A stretch of DNA of 64,000 nucleotides from Daucus carota subsp. sativus (Eukaryota; Streptophyta; Magnoliopsida; Apiales; Apiaceae), in the NCBI RefSeq assembly GCF_001625215.2, contig NC_030386.2, forward strand, positions 19,500,545 through 19,564,544, read 5' to 3'. Positions within the stretch are counted from its first letter, which is position 1. Every line of letters starts with the position of its first letter. Positions 10,928-21,139 of this stretch are shown piece by piece. Below the pieces are notes generated by a model. The model was not told the DNA's origin and did not search any database. It saw nothing but the letters and a program-made list of their open reading frames with translations. The position numbers and the translations under genes are program-made.

Positions 10928-13538
10928 ATGGGAACCCATAGTAGTCCGTCTGTTCTTGTGATCATCCTTTTTGTATTTGTTTTCATGCAAACACTTGTAT
11001 TTGTTAGTGCTTCTGCTGCTTCTTCGAATATAAGTTGCTTAGAGAGTGAGAGAAAAGCTCTTCTTGCATTCAAGCAAAGTCTTGTTGATGAATCAAATCT
11101 CCTCTCATCTTGGACTGGGGAGGATTGTTGTGCGTGGCATGGAGTTCAATGCAACAGAAGAAGTAGGTATGTCTTTAAAATTGATCTTCACAATCCAATT
11201 GATTTTAATAATGATGATGATTGGTATAGCTATGATGTTTTTAGCTTAAGGGGTCAGATAAGTAACTCTTTACAGAATTTGAAGAATCTTACTTACCTAG
11301 ACTTGAGTATGAATAATTTCTTAGGAGCTCAGGTCCCTGAATTCTTTGCCTCTTTAAAGAATTTAAGATATCTCAACCTTTCTTATTCAAAATTGGGGGG
11401 TCTTATTCCTCGTGATCTTGGAAAATTATCGAGCTTGCAATACCTTGATCTCCACTACAATGATTTCAATGGCTCATTGCCAACAGAAATCAGAAATCTT
11501 GCTCAAATTAGACACCTTGACCTTAGCTTTAATAAGTTTCAAGGTTCCATTCCAGCTCAAATATTTTCCAACCTAACTAAATTGGAGATTTTCGACGTGA
11601 GTGTCAACAACTTTAGTGGTTCAATTCCTGTAGAAATTTTTGAGAATCTGACTCAAATTAGAAAGCTTCATCTCAGTAATAATAAATTTATTGGGAGCCT
11701 TCCAGAAGCAAGGACTAATCTTTTTAAAGGAGTTAGATATCAGCAATAATAAGTTAAGTGGCATCATCCCTGCATGGTTAGGCCAACTTTCAGAATTACA
11801 AAGGTTGGATTTATCTGTTAATTTACTGGTTGGTGCTATATCTGAAGATCACTTCAAAAATCTCAGAAGCTTAAAAGACTTGCATTTGTCATCCAATGCT
11901 GACCTGGTAGTGAATATCAGCTTCACATGGATTCCTCCTTTTCAACTCAATTCTCTAAAACTGTCATCCTGCAAAGTTGGGCCTCGATTTCCCCAGTGGC
12001 TCCGAAACCAAAGAGACTTAGAATATCTGGTCATTTCCAATGGAAGTATCAAAGATAATATTCCATATTGGTTTGAGAATGTTTACCTGAGCGTCAAGCT
12101 CTTGGATCTATCTCATAATCAGATCACAGGTAATTGGTTTGAGAACGTGTTGGAATCTCATGTAGTTAACTTGGATTTATCTTACAACCAGCTCACTGGC
12201 AACGTGTTGTCAGTCCCCTCTGAACTTCAGCAATTAGATTTGTCCAACAACTTGCTTTCAGGACTGATGGTTGCTAATGATAGTAAGCTTGGAAACTGGA
12301 GTTTGATAAGTCTTATTCTCTCAAATAACCAATTAATTGGTGAATTTCCAGAAACTTTATGTAATGTGAAGACCATAGAGTATATTTATCTCCAGAATAA
12401 TCTGTTTTCAAGTGGACTACCAACTTGCTTGGGAAGTTTAGAGTATTTGCAAGTCTTAGACTTGACAAATAACGCTTTTTCTGGGCGAATTCCACGGTCT
12501 TTAGGATATCTGCCACGTCTGCAATCACTACACTTGCACAACAACAAGTTCCATGGCAAACTCCCCTCCACATTTCAGCATTTGACAAGTCTTGTAACAC
12601 TAGACTTGGCAGAAAATGAAATTACTGGTATTCTTCCCTCATGGATTGGACAGGGTCTCTCAAGTTTGAAGTTTTTGACTCTTCAGTCGAATAATTTTCA
12701 TGGTGAGATTCCTCAGGAGTTGTGTTTTCTTTCAAATCTTCAGTTGTTAAATCTGGCTCAAAATAATATAAGTGGACCAATCCCATCTTGTTTTGGCAAT
12801 CTCACTGCAATGACTGAGGATCACAGCGATGACCAGTTTATTGCATTCTATTCAAATGCTACATTTGGCTATGGAGAAAGATTATTAGATTATATGAAAG
12901 GACCAGAGTTGGAGTTCTTAACATCTTCACTCACATTTTTGGTATCAATTGATCTATCAAACAATGACATTAGTGGTGAGATTCCTAAAGAGGTGATGAG
13001 TCTGTCTGGATTGCTGAACTTTAATGTTTCCGGGAATCATATACGTGGAAAGATCCCTGATAACATTGGAATTCTGAAAGAAATGATGTTTCTTGATTTA
13101 TCCAGAAATCAACTTTCTGGTCATATACCTCAAAGCTTGTCAAACTTGTCATATTTAACTCGTTTGAATCTCTCATTTAACGATTTTTCTGGGAGAATTC
13201 CAACGGGTAATCAACTTCAGACTCTGGATGATTCATCCATCTATACCGGAAACCCTCAACTATGTGGAATTCCAAGTTTAAACCGATGTTCTGACAGCAA
13301 TGGAACACCTGATCCAGGTCAAGAAAATGAAGAAGAAGACGATGATAATCATTTGTGGTTTTATAGTGCCTTGGGACCTGGTTTCTTTGTAGGATTCTTG
13401 GGATTTTGCGGTCCATTACATTTCATCAAGTCATGGAGATATGCTTATTATAGATTTCTCAATAAGGTTGGCAACAGACTAGCACTGGCAATCGCAATGA
13501 AAGTAGCTTGGTTTCGTCAGAAGTTCCACAAGCTTTAA
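10928..13538 (+). pseudogene. Receptor-like protein (LRR-RLP), copy 1, broken by a 5-bp deletion
   Basis: RLPs are cell-surface immune receptors with extracellular LRRs and no kinase. They typically signal with SOBIR1/BAK1, and Cf and EIX2 proteins are examples. The start ATG at 10928 gives a signal peptide (MGTHSSPSVLVIILFVFVF), then an LRRNT cap (CLESERKALLAFKQSL, GEDCCAWHGVQC) and LRRs. Against the intact copy at 16195, 72 bases lie between shared anchors at 11681 and 11753 where the other copy has 77. The missing 5 bases near 11711-11716 shift the frame and cause a stop at 11747-11749. The second frame, open to 13538, encodes the remaining LRRs, an acidic stretch (NEEEDDDNHLW), a Gly-rich TM segment (GPGFFVGFLGFCGP) and a short basic tail. 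A 3'-UTR intron (donor after 13551, acceptor near 13652) is shared with copy 2. It may be recent, since the downstream frame stays open. An assembly indel is possible. Confidence 0.87.
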
Positions 13539-14274
13539 GTTCTGGAGAAAGGTAATGTCATCTCGATTATATACTGCCATAATAATTCTTTTTCCTATTA
13601 ATCTGTGAAATGTGTTTTTTCTATTTGTTATACTCCTATTTTCTTATACAGGAATTGATGCTCAATGTGGTGAATATCAAGACCTTCCTAGTACCCGAGG
13701 TAAAGCAGGACCTGACCTTCGCCATTCTCGTGCTGAACAACAATGTTTAGTAGATATATTTCTTTTGAGTATGCCTCCTTCCTTCAATAAACAGTTTATC
13801 TTGTGTTACTCCACTGGGAGTGAATAATGTATCTGTTTTCGTATATGGTAACAATAATGATAATGATGGAGAATTAGGCTTCATTACTTATGTTCTTGGT
13901 TTCTCTATGTTTTCTGCATTGGAAGAAAAGAGTTTGAACTAACTTATAACCGTACCGTTTATGCTAAGCCTAAGCCAGACACTCGCCCCTGAAATATTTT
14001 TTACATTTTTTCATGTTTAATTTTGTAAAAATTGAAGTGTCCTAAATAACTAATAGTTTGAAGTTGAAGTGTAAAAAAATATATAATTAAGAAGATGTTT
14101 ATTCAAAATTTATTTGATGTGCCCGAGAAATTATATAGCGATCATAATACTTATATCCTAAATTCGCCATCTGAGGTAATGACCCACTGTATAACCATCA
14201 AAAGACCTTCAAAAATAAAAAAAATCTGTCAAGTTATCAAGACTCAAGAGGCCTTTAAAAACCAAAACATAGTG

Positions 14275-14720
14275 AGAGATGGTAAATTTGCGAATTTGTT
14301 TTGATTGTCATACATTAGTAAAGCTGATCTCAAGAATTTTTAGGATAGAAATAGTGATGAGAGATCGTAGTTGCTTTCACCACTTCAAGGATGCTTTTTG
14401 CTCCTGTGGAGATTATTGTTAACTATGATAGTATAATGCACTATATATTCTGGTATGTGTTGCTGAGGGGTGATATGCTTCTGCACATACTCGAGAGATT
14501 GATTTGTTTGATAATCACATCGACGAGGAGGGACAAATCAAGTATGTCCCTATTCAAGGGTTCCCCAGTCGAAGGAGGTTCTTGAGTTAACAATTGTGCT
14601 GATGTATAATGTCTTCAATGAACCATTATTATCTTATGATGTTTGCTTGCATGGAGTTGCTCGGTTTTTGAAATGTTTAAAATGGTCTGCCTGAAGCATT
14701 TCCTGATGTAGAAAGAAGTA
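14275..14720 (+). pseudogene. Relic of PPR DYW-domain 3' end and downstream sequence
   Basis: DNA from about 14281 to 14422 aligns with the last 140 bases of the PPR gene: AAATTTGCGAATTTGTTTTGA against AAATTTGCGAATATGTTCTGA, then a GATTGTCAT...GTAAAGCT block, then GTGGAGATTATTG at the DYW codons. In frame it has stops. The match resumes in the downstream region at 14639-14710 (GATG-TTGCTTG..GGAG-TGCTCG..GCATTTTCCTG-like). No upstream PPR repeats remain. It lies between the two RLP copies and marks the left part of a tandem duplication. Confidence 0.82.
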
Positions 14721-14978
14721 AGAACTGAGCAAATCTATGACTATGCCATCTTTACGAGTTTTATGTAAATGTTTATAATGAATGAAGCATTTCTGGGTCT
14801 TTATTTCTTTCGATGAAGATGTTCTGGATCCATATGTCCGGTTTCATTTCACGAAAGTGTAATGAATGAACTCTGATGAGTAATGATACGCTTTGTTAAA
14901 CATAGACCAGATAATAGATATCTGTACCCTCGGCCTCCAGGCAGAGCAGGGAGATACCATTTGACCAGATAATGGATA

Positions 14979-15226
14979 CTCCCTTTGTCCCTCCCATTTC
15001 TTTACACTTTTTTGTATTGCTCGATACGCATTTTAAGGCGCATATAAAACATAGTTTCATAACTTTTTTTTTAAACCTTTCTTTATTATATAAAATTTAG
15101 ATGATAAATATTTATTTCGAAGGAAAAAAATTCAAAATAATTAACCAAACTATATTTTATGAGAGCATTAGAATGCGTGCCGAGCCCCCGTCTCTCAATG
15201 TAAACAATTAAGGGGGGCGAAGGGAG
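14979..15226. mobile_element. Stowaway-like MITE
   Basis: The terminal inverted repeat CTCCCTTTGTCCCTCCC pairs with GGGGGGCGAAGGGAG, flanked by TA on both sides (14977-14978 and 15227-15228), as expected for Tc1/mariner-type Stowaway elements. The interior is AT-rich and non-coding. The flanks carry a diverged direct repeat ending GGGAGATACCATTTGACCA (about 14950 and 15263). Confidence 0.8.
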
Positions 15227-16194
15227 TATTCGTATCCTTGACCTCCAGTAAGTAGAGCGAGGGAGATACCATTTGACCAAGAGGTCACTGCTTAAAATTC
15301 ATGAACTTCTTGTAACCTTCCAGAGAAAAACATATAGAAATATTTATCTATCACCAGAGTAGAGTCCACAGGCTGGTGTCATTTCCAATTGAAATGTCAA
15401 ATTTTTATAAACAAACACTTGGTTCTTAATTAACTTAATGCAGATAGTGACTATGGTTGAAAACTGTGGAAAAACAACTTAAGAAACCATATCATGCTTA
15501 GGCATGTCAATTTTTATGGTATACTTGCAGAACACTTAAAACCCTTGTTTATGTTTTCTCCAAGTACTAGGAAGAACATAGGGAATTCAATTAAAATAGG
15601 AAACAGAAGTTTCTTAGCATGAGCCCAGTGAATACCATTCTAATGTGAGGGATCAGACATGAGCTGGTCCAACATTTCCTTCTTTTTTTTACCATTATCC
15701 AGATTATAAAAATTCGGGATGAATGACTGATTAATTACGAAGGAATTAAATTAATACATGTGTTGACTTTACAAGGATGCCAGAAATCTTAAGGTATTAG
15801 GAGAAAGAAGTTTTTACTTATAGATCATACTTACCTGTTAATATGTTGTCTCCTTAAAATCCCATTGCTGGATTAAAGATTGGATCTCTGTGATGGTTAT
15901 GGGGGCTCACAATATTAATTTTTAAGAATATTGAGGTTACCTGAATTAAACATGAGATTGTCGGGTAAAAATGTTCTGTAATTTGTATAAGTTATCAACT
16001 TCCGTGAACCTTAAGCTGTTAGGAGAAAGACTTAATATGTATATCAAGTTTAGCTTAATACTTTATACATATATTCCGAAGAACAGAATTCTGCCACAAT
16101 TTTACAAGCTTAATACTAAGATCCCTAGCAAGGCCTGATAGACATTGTTAGCACCCACACAAAAGTTTAAAATTTGAGCTATTCTATCTTTAGC
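15227..16194. other. Upstream region of the second RLP
   Basis: Non-coding; it aligns in blocks with the region before RLP copy 1 (see 9540-10927). No TATA box is proposed because several AT-rich candidates exist and none stands out. Confidence 0.55.
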
Positions 16195-18810
16195 ATGGGA
16201 TTGCATAATGCCCCTTTGTCTGCTCATGTGTTTATGTTTTTCGCTTTTCTTTTTATAAAAATACTTATATTTGTTAGCGCTTCTACTGGTTCTTTGAATA
16301 TAAGCTGCTTAGAGAGTGAGAGAAAAGCGCTTGTTACGTTCAAGCAAAGTCTTGTTGATGAATCTGGTCTCCTATCTTCTTGGATCGGAGAGGATTGTTG
16401 TGCATGGCATGGAGTTCAATGCAACAGAAGAACTAGGCATGTCTTTAAACTTGATCTTCACAATCCAGTTGATTTTAATGATGATGATTGGGAAGCCTAT
16501 GAAGTTTCTAGCTTAAGAGGTAAGATAAGTAACTCTTTACATGTTTTAAAGAATCTCGCGTACCTAGACTTGAGCATGAATGACTTTTTAGGAGCTCAGA
16601 TTCCTGAATTCTTAGTCTCTTTTAAGAATTTGAGATATCTCAACCTCTCTTATTCTTATTTGGGGGGTCAAATTCCCCTTGATCTTGGAAGAATATCGAG
16701 TTTGCAATACCTTGATCTTCACAATAATGACTTCAATGGCTCATTTCCAGTTGAATTCGGAAATCTAGCTCAACTTAGGCACCTTGATCTTAGCTTTAAT
16801 AAGTTAGAAGGTTCAATTCCAGCTCAAACATTTTCCAATCTGACTCAGATGGAAACTTTAGACCTGAGTGTGAACAACTTTAGTGGTTCAATTCCTCTCG
16901 AAATCTTCAGTAATCTGACTCAAATAGTTAAGCTTCAACTCAGTAATAATAAATTTACTGGGAACCTGCCAGCAACAGTTAAAGGAATAACTTTCTTAAA
17001 GGAGCTATATATTGGCAATAATCAGTTAAGTGGAATCCTCCCTGTATGGTTAGGAGAACTTTCAGAATTACAAAGTCTGGATTTATCTTTTAATTTTATA
17101 GCGGGAACCATATCGCAAGATCACATGAGAAATCTCACCAGATTGAAACACTTGCAGTTGTCATCAAATCTTGACATTGTAGTGAATATTAGTTTCTCAT
17201 GGACTCCTCCTTTTCAACTCACTTCTCTTAGTCTGTCATCCTGCAAAGTCGGACCTCTATTTCCCCAGTGGCTTCGAAACCAAATAGAAATAGAAGATCT
17301 TCTCATTTCCAATGGAAGTATCGAAGATACTATTCCTGACTGGTTTGAAGAAGTGTACTCGACGGTCAAGTTCTTGGATCTGTCTCACAATCAGATCAAG
17401 GGCAAGTGGTTTGAGAAGACGCTGGAATCTCGCGTAGTTAATTTGGATTTATCTCATAACCAGCTCTCAGGTAGTGTGATGTCAATCCCTTACGAACTGG
17501 AGCAGTTAGATTTGTCCAACAACTTGCTTTCAGGACTGATGGTTGCTAATGATAGTAAGCTTGGAAACTGGAGTTTGATAAGTCTTATTCTCAAAAATAA
17601 CCAATTGATTGGTAAATTTCCAGACACTTTATGTAATATGAAGACCATAGAGTATATTTATCTCCAGAATAATTTGTTTTCAAGTGGACTACCAACTTGC
17701 TTGGGAAGTTTAGAGTATTTGCAAGTCTTAGACTTGACAAATAACGCTTTCTCTGGGCATATTCCACGGTCTTTAGGATATCTGCCGCATCTGCAATCAC
17801 TACACTTGCACAACAACAAGTTCCGCGGAAAACTCCCAGCAACATTTCAGCATTTGACAAGACTTGTTACCCTGGATTTGGCAGAAAATGAAATATCTGG
17901 TATTCTTCCCTCGTGGATTGGAGAAGGTCTCTCAAGTTTGAAGTTCATGACTCTTCAGTCAAATAATTTTCATGGTGAGATTCCTCTAGAATTGTGTTAT
18001 CTTTCTAAGCTTCAGATGCTAAATTTGGCTCAAAATAATATAAGTGGATCAATTCCTTCTTGTTTTGGCAATCTCACTGCGATGACTGTGGATCACAGTG
18101 GTGAACGGTTTGTTGCATTCTATTCAAATGCTTCATTTGGATACGGAGAACGATTATTAGACTATATGAAAGGACCAGAGTTGGAGTTCTTAACATCTTC
18201 ACTCACATTTTTGGTATCAATTGATCTATCAAACAATAACATTAGTGGTGAGATTCCTAAAGAGGTGATTAGTCTGTCTGGATTGCTGAACTTTAATGTT
18301 TCCGGGAATCATATACGTGGAAAGATCCCTGATAACATTGGAATTCTGAGAGAACTGATGTTTCTTGATTTATCCAGAAATCAACTTTCTGGTCATATAC
18401 CTCAAAGCTTGTCAAACTTGTCATTTTTAACTCGTTTGAATCTCTCATTTAATGATTTTACTGGGAGAATTCCAACAGGTAATCAACTTCAGACTCTGGA
18501 TGATTCATCCATCTATACCGGAAACCCTCAACTATGTGGAATTCCAAGTTTAAACCGATGTTCTGACAGCAATGGAACACCTGATCCAGGTCAAGAAAAT
18601 AAAGAAGAAGACGATGATAATCATTTGTGGTTTTATGGCGCCTTAGGACCTGGTTTCTTTGTTGGATTCTTGGGATTTTGCGGTCCATTACATTTCATCA
18701 AGTCATGGAGATATGCTTATTATAGATTTCTCAATAAGGTTGGCAACAGACTAGCACTGGCAATCGCAATGAAAGCAGCTTGGTTTCGTCAGAAGTTCCA
18801 CAAACTTTAA
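16195..18810 (+). CDS. Receptor-like protein (LRR-RLP), copy 2, intact
   Basis: A single-exon protein of about 871 residues, counting from the ATG at 16195; the frame extends 7 codons further upstream without an ATG. It is predicted to be a plasma-membrane immune receptor lacking a kinase. Domains in order: signal peptide (residues about 1-28, FMFFAFLFIKILIFVSA), LRRNT cap (CLESERKALVTFKQSL, then GEDCCAWHGVQC), many LRRs of LxxLxxLxLxxNxxxGxIP type, an island-like interruption before the last four repeats (about 640-680, including LLDYMKGPELEFL), a C-terminal cap (GNPQLCGIPSLNRC), an acidic juxtamembrane (ENKEEDDDNH), TM with GxxxG-like spacing (GPGFFVGFLGFCGP, about 818-831) and a roughly 38-residue basic tail. 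The architecture matches EIX2/Cf-type RLPs. A 3'-UTR intron follows (donor after 18823, acceptor near 18940). The ligand is unknown. Confidence 0.93.
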   Translation: MGLHNAPLSAHVFMFFAFLFIKILIFVSASTGSLNISCLESERKALVTFKQSLVDESGLLSSWIGEDCCAWHGVQCNRRTRHVFKLDLHNPVDFNDDDWEAYEVSSLRGKISNSLHVLKNLAYLDLSMNDFLGAQIPEFLVSFKNLRYLNLSYSYLGGQIPLDLGRISSLQYLDLHNNDFNGSFPVEFGNLAQLRHLDLSFNKLEGSIPAQTFSNLTQMETLDLSVNNFSGSIPLEIFSNLTQIVKLQLSNNKFTGNLPATVKGITFLKELYIGNNQLSGILPVWLGELSELQSLDLSFNFIAGTISQDHMRNLTRLKHLQLSSNLDIVVNISFSWTPPFQLTSLSLSSCKVGPLFPQWLRNQIEIEDLLISNGSIEDTIPDWFEEVYSTVKFLDLSHNQIKGKWFEKTLESRVVNLDLSHNQLSGSVMSIPYELEQLDLSNNLLSGLMVANDSKLGNWSLISLILKNNQLIGKFPDTLCNMKTIEYIYLQNNLFSSGLPTCLGSLEYLQVLDLTNNAFSGHIPRSLGYLPHLQSLHLHNNKFRGKLPATFQHLTRLVTLDLAENEISGILPSWIGEGLSSLKFMTLQSNNFHGEIPLELCYLSKLQMLNLAQNNISGSIPSCFGNLTAMTVDHSGERFVAFYSNASFGYGERLLDYMKGPELEFLTSSLTFLVSIDLSNNNISGEIPKEVISLSGLLNFNVSGNHIRGKIPDNIGILRELMFLDLSRNQLSGHIPQSLSNLSFLTRLNLSFNDFTGRIPTGNQLQTLDDSSIYTGNPQLCGIPSLNRCSDSNGTPDPGQENKEEDDDNHLWFYGALGPGFFVGFLGFCGPLHFIKSWRYAYYRFLNKVGNRLALAIAMKAAWFRQKFHKL

Positions 18811-19440
18811 GTTCTGGAGAAAGGTACTGTCATCTCATTAATATACTGGCATATAATGATTCTTTTTCATATTAATCCGTGTTTTTCCCTAGTGAAATGT
18901 CTGTCGCCTATTTGATATACTCCTGTTTTCTTATACAGGAATCGATGCTTGCTTTGGCCTCCGGGTCTTCAGGCAATGTGGCCTATATCAAGACCAGAGC
19001 TTCTCCATACTCAAGCTGAACAACAATGCTTAGTAGATATATTTCTTTTGAACCTGTTTTTTTTCTTCAGTAAATTGGTAATCTTGTGTTAATCTTCTGG
19101 GAATGAATAATAATCTGTTTTATCGAGACCAGAGGGCATCTCCAGGCCTTAAACTGCACAATATATCCCAACTTTTAACGATAACATTATTGACTTTTTT
19201 TTTATAATTAAACACACTCACGTACTCGTCTTATCATTGACGAGGTTGGAACCCTTAACATCGCAAGAAGGTAGCATAACATCTATCTATATATATTATA
19301 GCAGAACAGGTAGATGCAAAACCTGGCTCCTGAGCAAAAAAAATAGCGCCAAACCTATTTCCGAGCCTGGCCCTGTCTGAGATAAAAAAAAAAAAAAAAG
19401 GCGCCAAGCCTACCTCCGAGCCTGGCACTGTGTTCTTTCT
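18811..19440. other. RLP 3' region and spacer
   Basis: It holds the RLP 3' UTR with its intron, then a short GC-richer stretch at 19310-19435 with an imperfect direct repeat (GAGCCTGGCCCTGT and GAGCCTGGCACTGT) around a poly-A run. A sequence ATCTATCTATATATATTAT at 19281 resembles Helitron 5' ends. No coding call. Confidence 0.5.
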
Positions 19441-21139
19441 AGACTAAACTTGGTTCCAGCTGGTTTCTTCAATCCCCTCCTGTTCTCCGCTTAATCTAGC
19501 TGCTATTTTCTCCAGTGGCGTAGCGTTTTCCTCTACTCTATGTCCCGTCTGTCAGTTCCACCTTCTCCGTCGCGCTATCTCCGTCTGTCCCTCCTTTTTT
19601 GCTTCTACATCTCTGGTTCGGTTTCGTTGGCCGTTTTCTTCACACGGGATCTCGTTTCGTTCCGCCGGAAGAGGCAATTGAGGTCTCTGCTAGGTTTTGT
19701 TTTTGTGTTGCAATTTGGCAATTACTGTCGGTGTTTGGTGTTGCAATTTGAAAATTGCCTGAATTCAGGTTTCATTTTTGTAGTTGGTGCTCTGGCACAA
19801 CAAATGGCTTAATTGAGTGGTGAGATCTGGGCTGAGAAAGCATTCTTAAACAAGATAGCTCGCCGCACCCTGCATTTTAAGGTGAATCCATTTGGTTACA
19901 TATTTGCCTTCTGTTCTGTATCCACTGATATGATTTAGCATATGGATACTGTTTTGCTTATTAATTAAAAATTAGGTGCTAGCTAACTACATATTGGCAT
20001 GTCTCAACAATTACCCTGTATGTGTAGTCCTGTTTTTGGATAAACATTTGGAGTTGACTAATTAATACTTTAGATACATACACTTTTGTTTTTGTTGTAC
20101 GTTCAATAGGTAGACCAATGTTTTATAGAATGTGTTATTTTATGGTATTGTACTGCAACTCTGCAAGTTAGGATTTAGATGGATGTGTCGTTACCAGGGT
20201 ATGTTTATTTCCAAGGAAAACTGACAGTAAATATTGAGTTATAGCTTTTGAAGATGATTTGGTGGTCTTCTGAGGCATGTACTTTTAGAAACCAAACAAA
20301 CTTAGAGGGAAAAGGTTTGTCTCTGTGCGTGTGTGTGAGAGAGAGAGAGGGACCATTTCTGTATCAGCAAGCAATTCTTCAGTTGTAACATGTGGACATT
20401 CCAAAAACTCCGATAGTTTTGCAGACAGATCTTCATGAACCACAGTTGGCAACTTGTCAGAATTGCAAATATGGCAAAGTTCATATGACAACTTCTAAAC
20501 ACCTTATTCGCATAGTCACAATCCCACTCACCTTCTTTGTAGAGGCTTTATTAACTGGTATGTTAAGGATATCACAAAAAATCAGTAGTCTCAAGCCCAC
20601 ACGAAGCCTGAAAGCAACCCAATGTTCTTTTTTAGTGTATCAACCTGCAATATAATCCCATGATGAATGCCTGGCTGCCTTATAATTCATTAGCTAAGTC
20701 TCCAAATAATTTTATTAGTAAGAAGAAACACATGCACATAATGAACATCAACAGAAATTTTAAAATTCAGCATCTATGAACATGATTTGCTTCCAAAAAT
20801 GATTAACAGTGAGGTCCATGAAATATAACCTTCATCCTCTTTCCAAAAAGGATGTGATGTAGTAGCTGCAGGCTATCATCAGGTTTTATCTTATGCCCAA
20901 CATAAACGACGATAAAAGCTTCAGAACAGACTCAAATGATGACCATACAATACAAGTTGTTGAGAAAGTCTGGTACAATATTAATATTAATTGTGTGCCC
21001 CCCTCAAAATCATGAGTATAATATTAATTTGGTTTGCCAAGTCCAAGAGGCAAGTGCCAGATTTCGTGAATGGATTAAATTACAAAGCAAGGTCATTTCA
21101 AGGCCTTAATAGCTGATCATTTATGTCCTTGTCTTGTAG
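19441..21139 (+). other. Possible leader/first exon of an unrecognised gene
   Basis: A pyrimidine-rich stretch (19440-19640) looks like a plant 5' UTR and ends in a plausible donor (TTTTAAG|GTGAAT at 19881). The best open frame here has no family resemblance and a strongly biased composition, so I do not call it a protein. The rest of the interval is non-coding. Confidence 0.3.

Noticed and set aside
12313..12600. Minus-strand open frames inside RLP, PPR and DUF3444 coding regions
   Set aside because: Shadows of strongly coding plus-strand frames.
16174..16194. Seven extra codons before the second RLP
   Set aside because: They begin with TTG. The ATG at 16195 matches the start of the paralogous copy and gives a normal signal peptide.
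19540..19812. Open frame of 90 codons starting MSRLSVPPSP
   Set aside because: The composition matches a pyrimidine-rich 5' UTR. There is no family resemblance and no supporting splice context.
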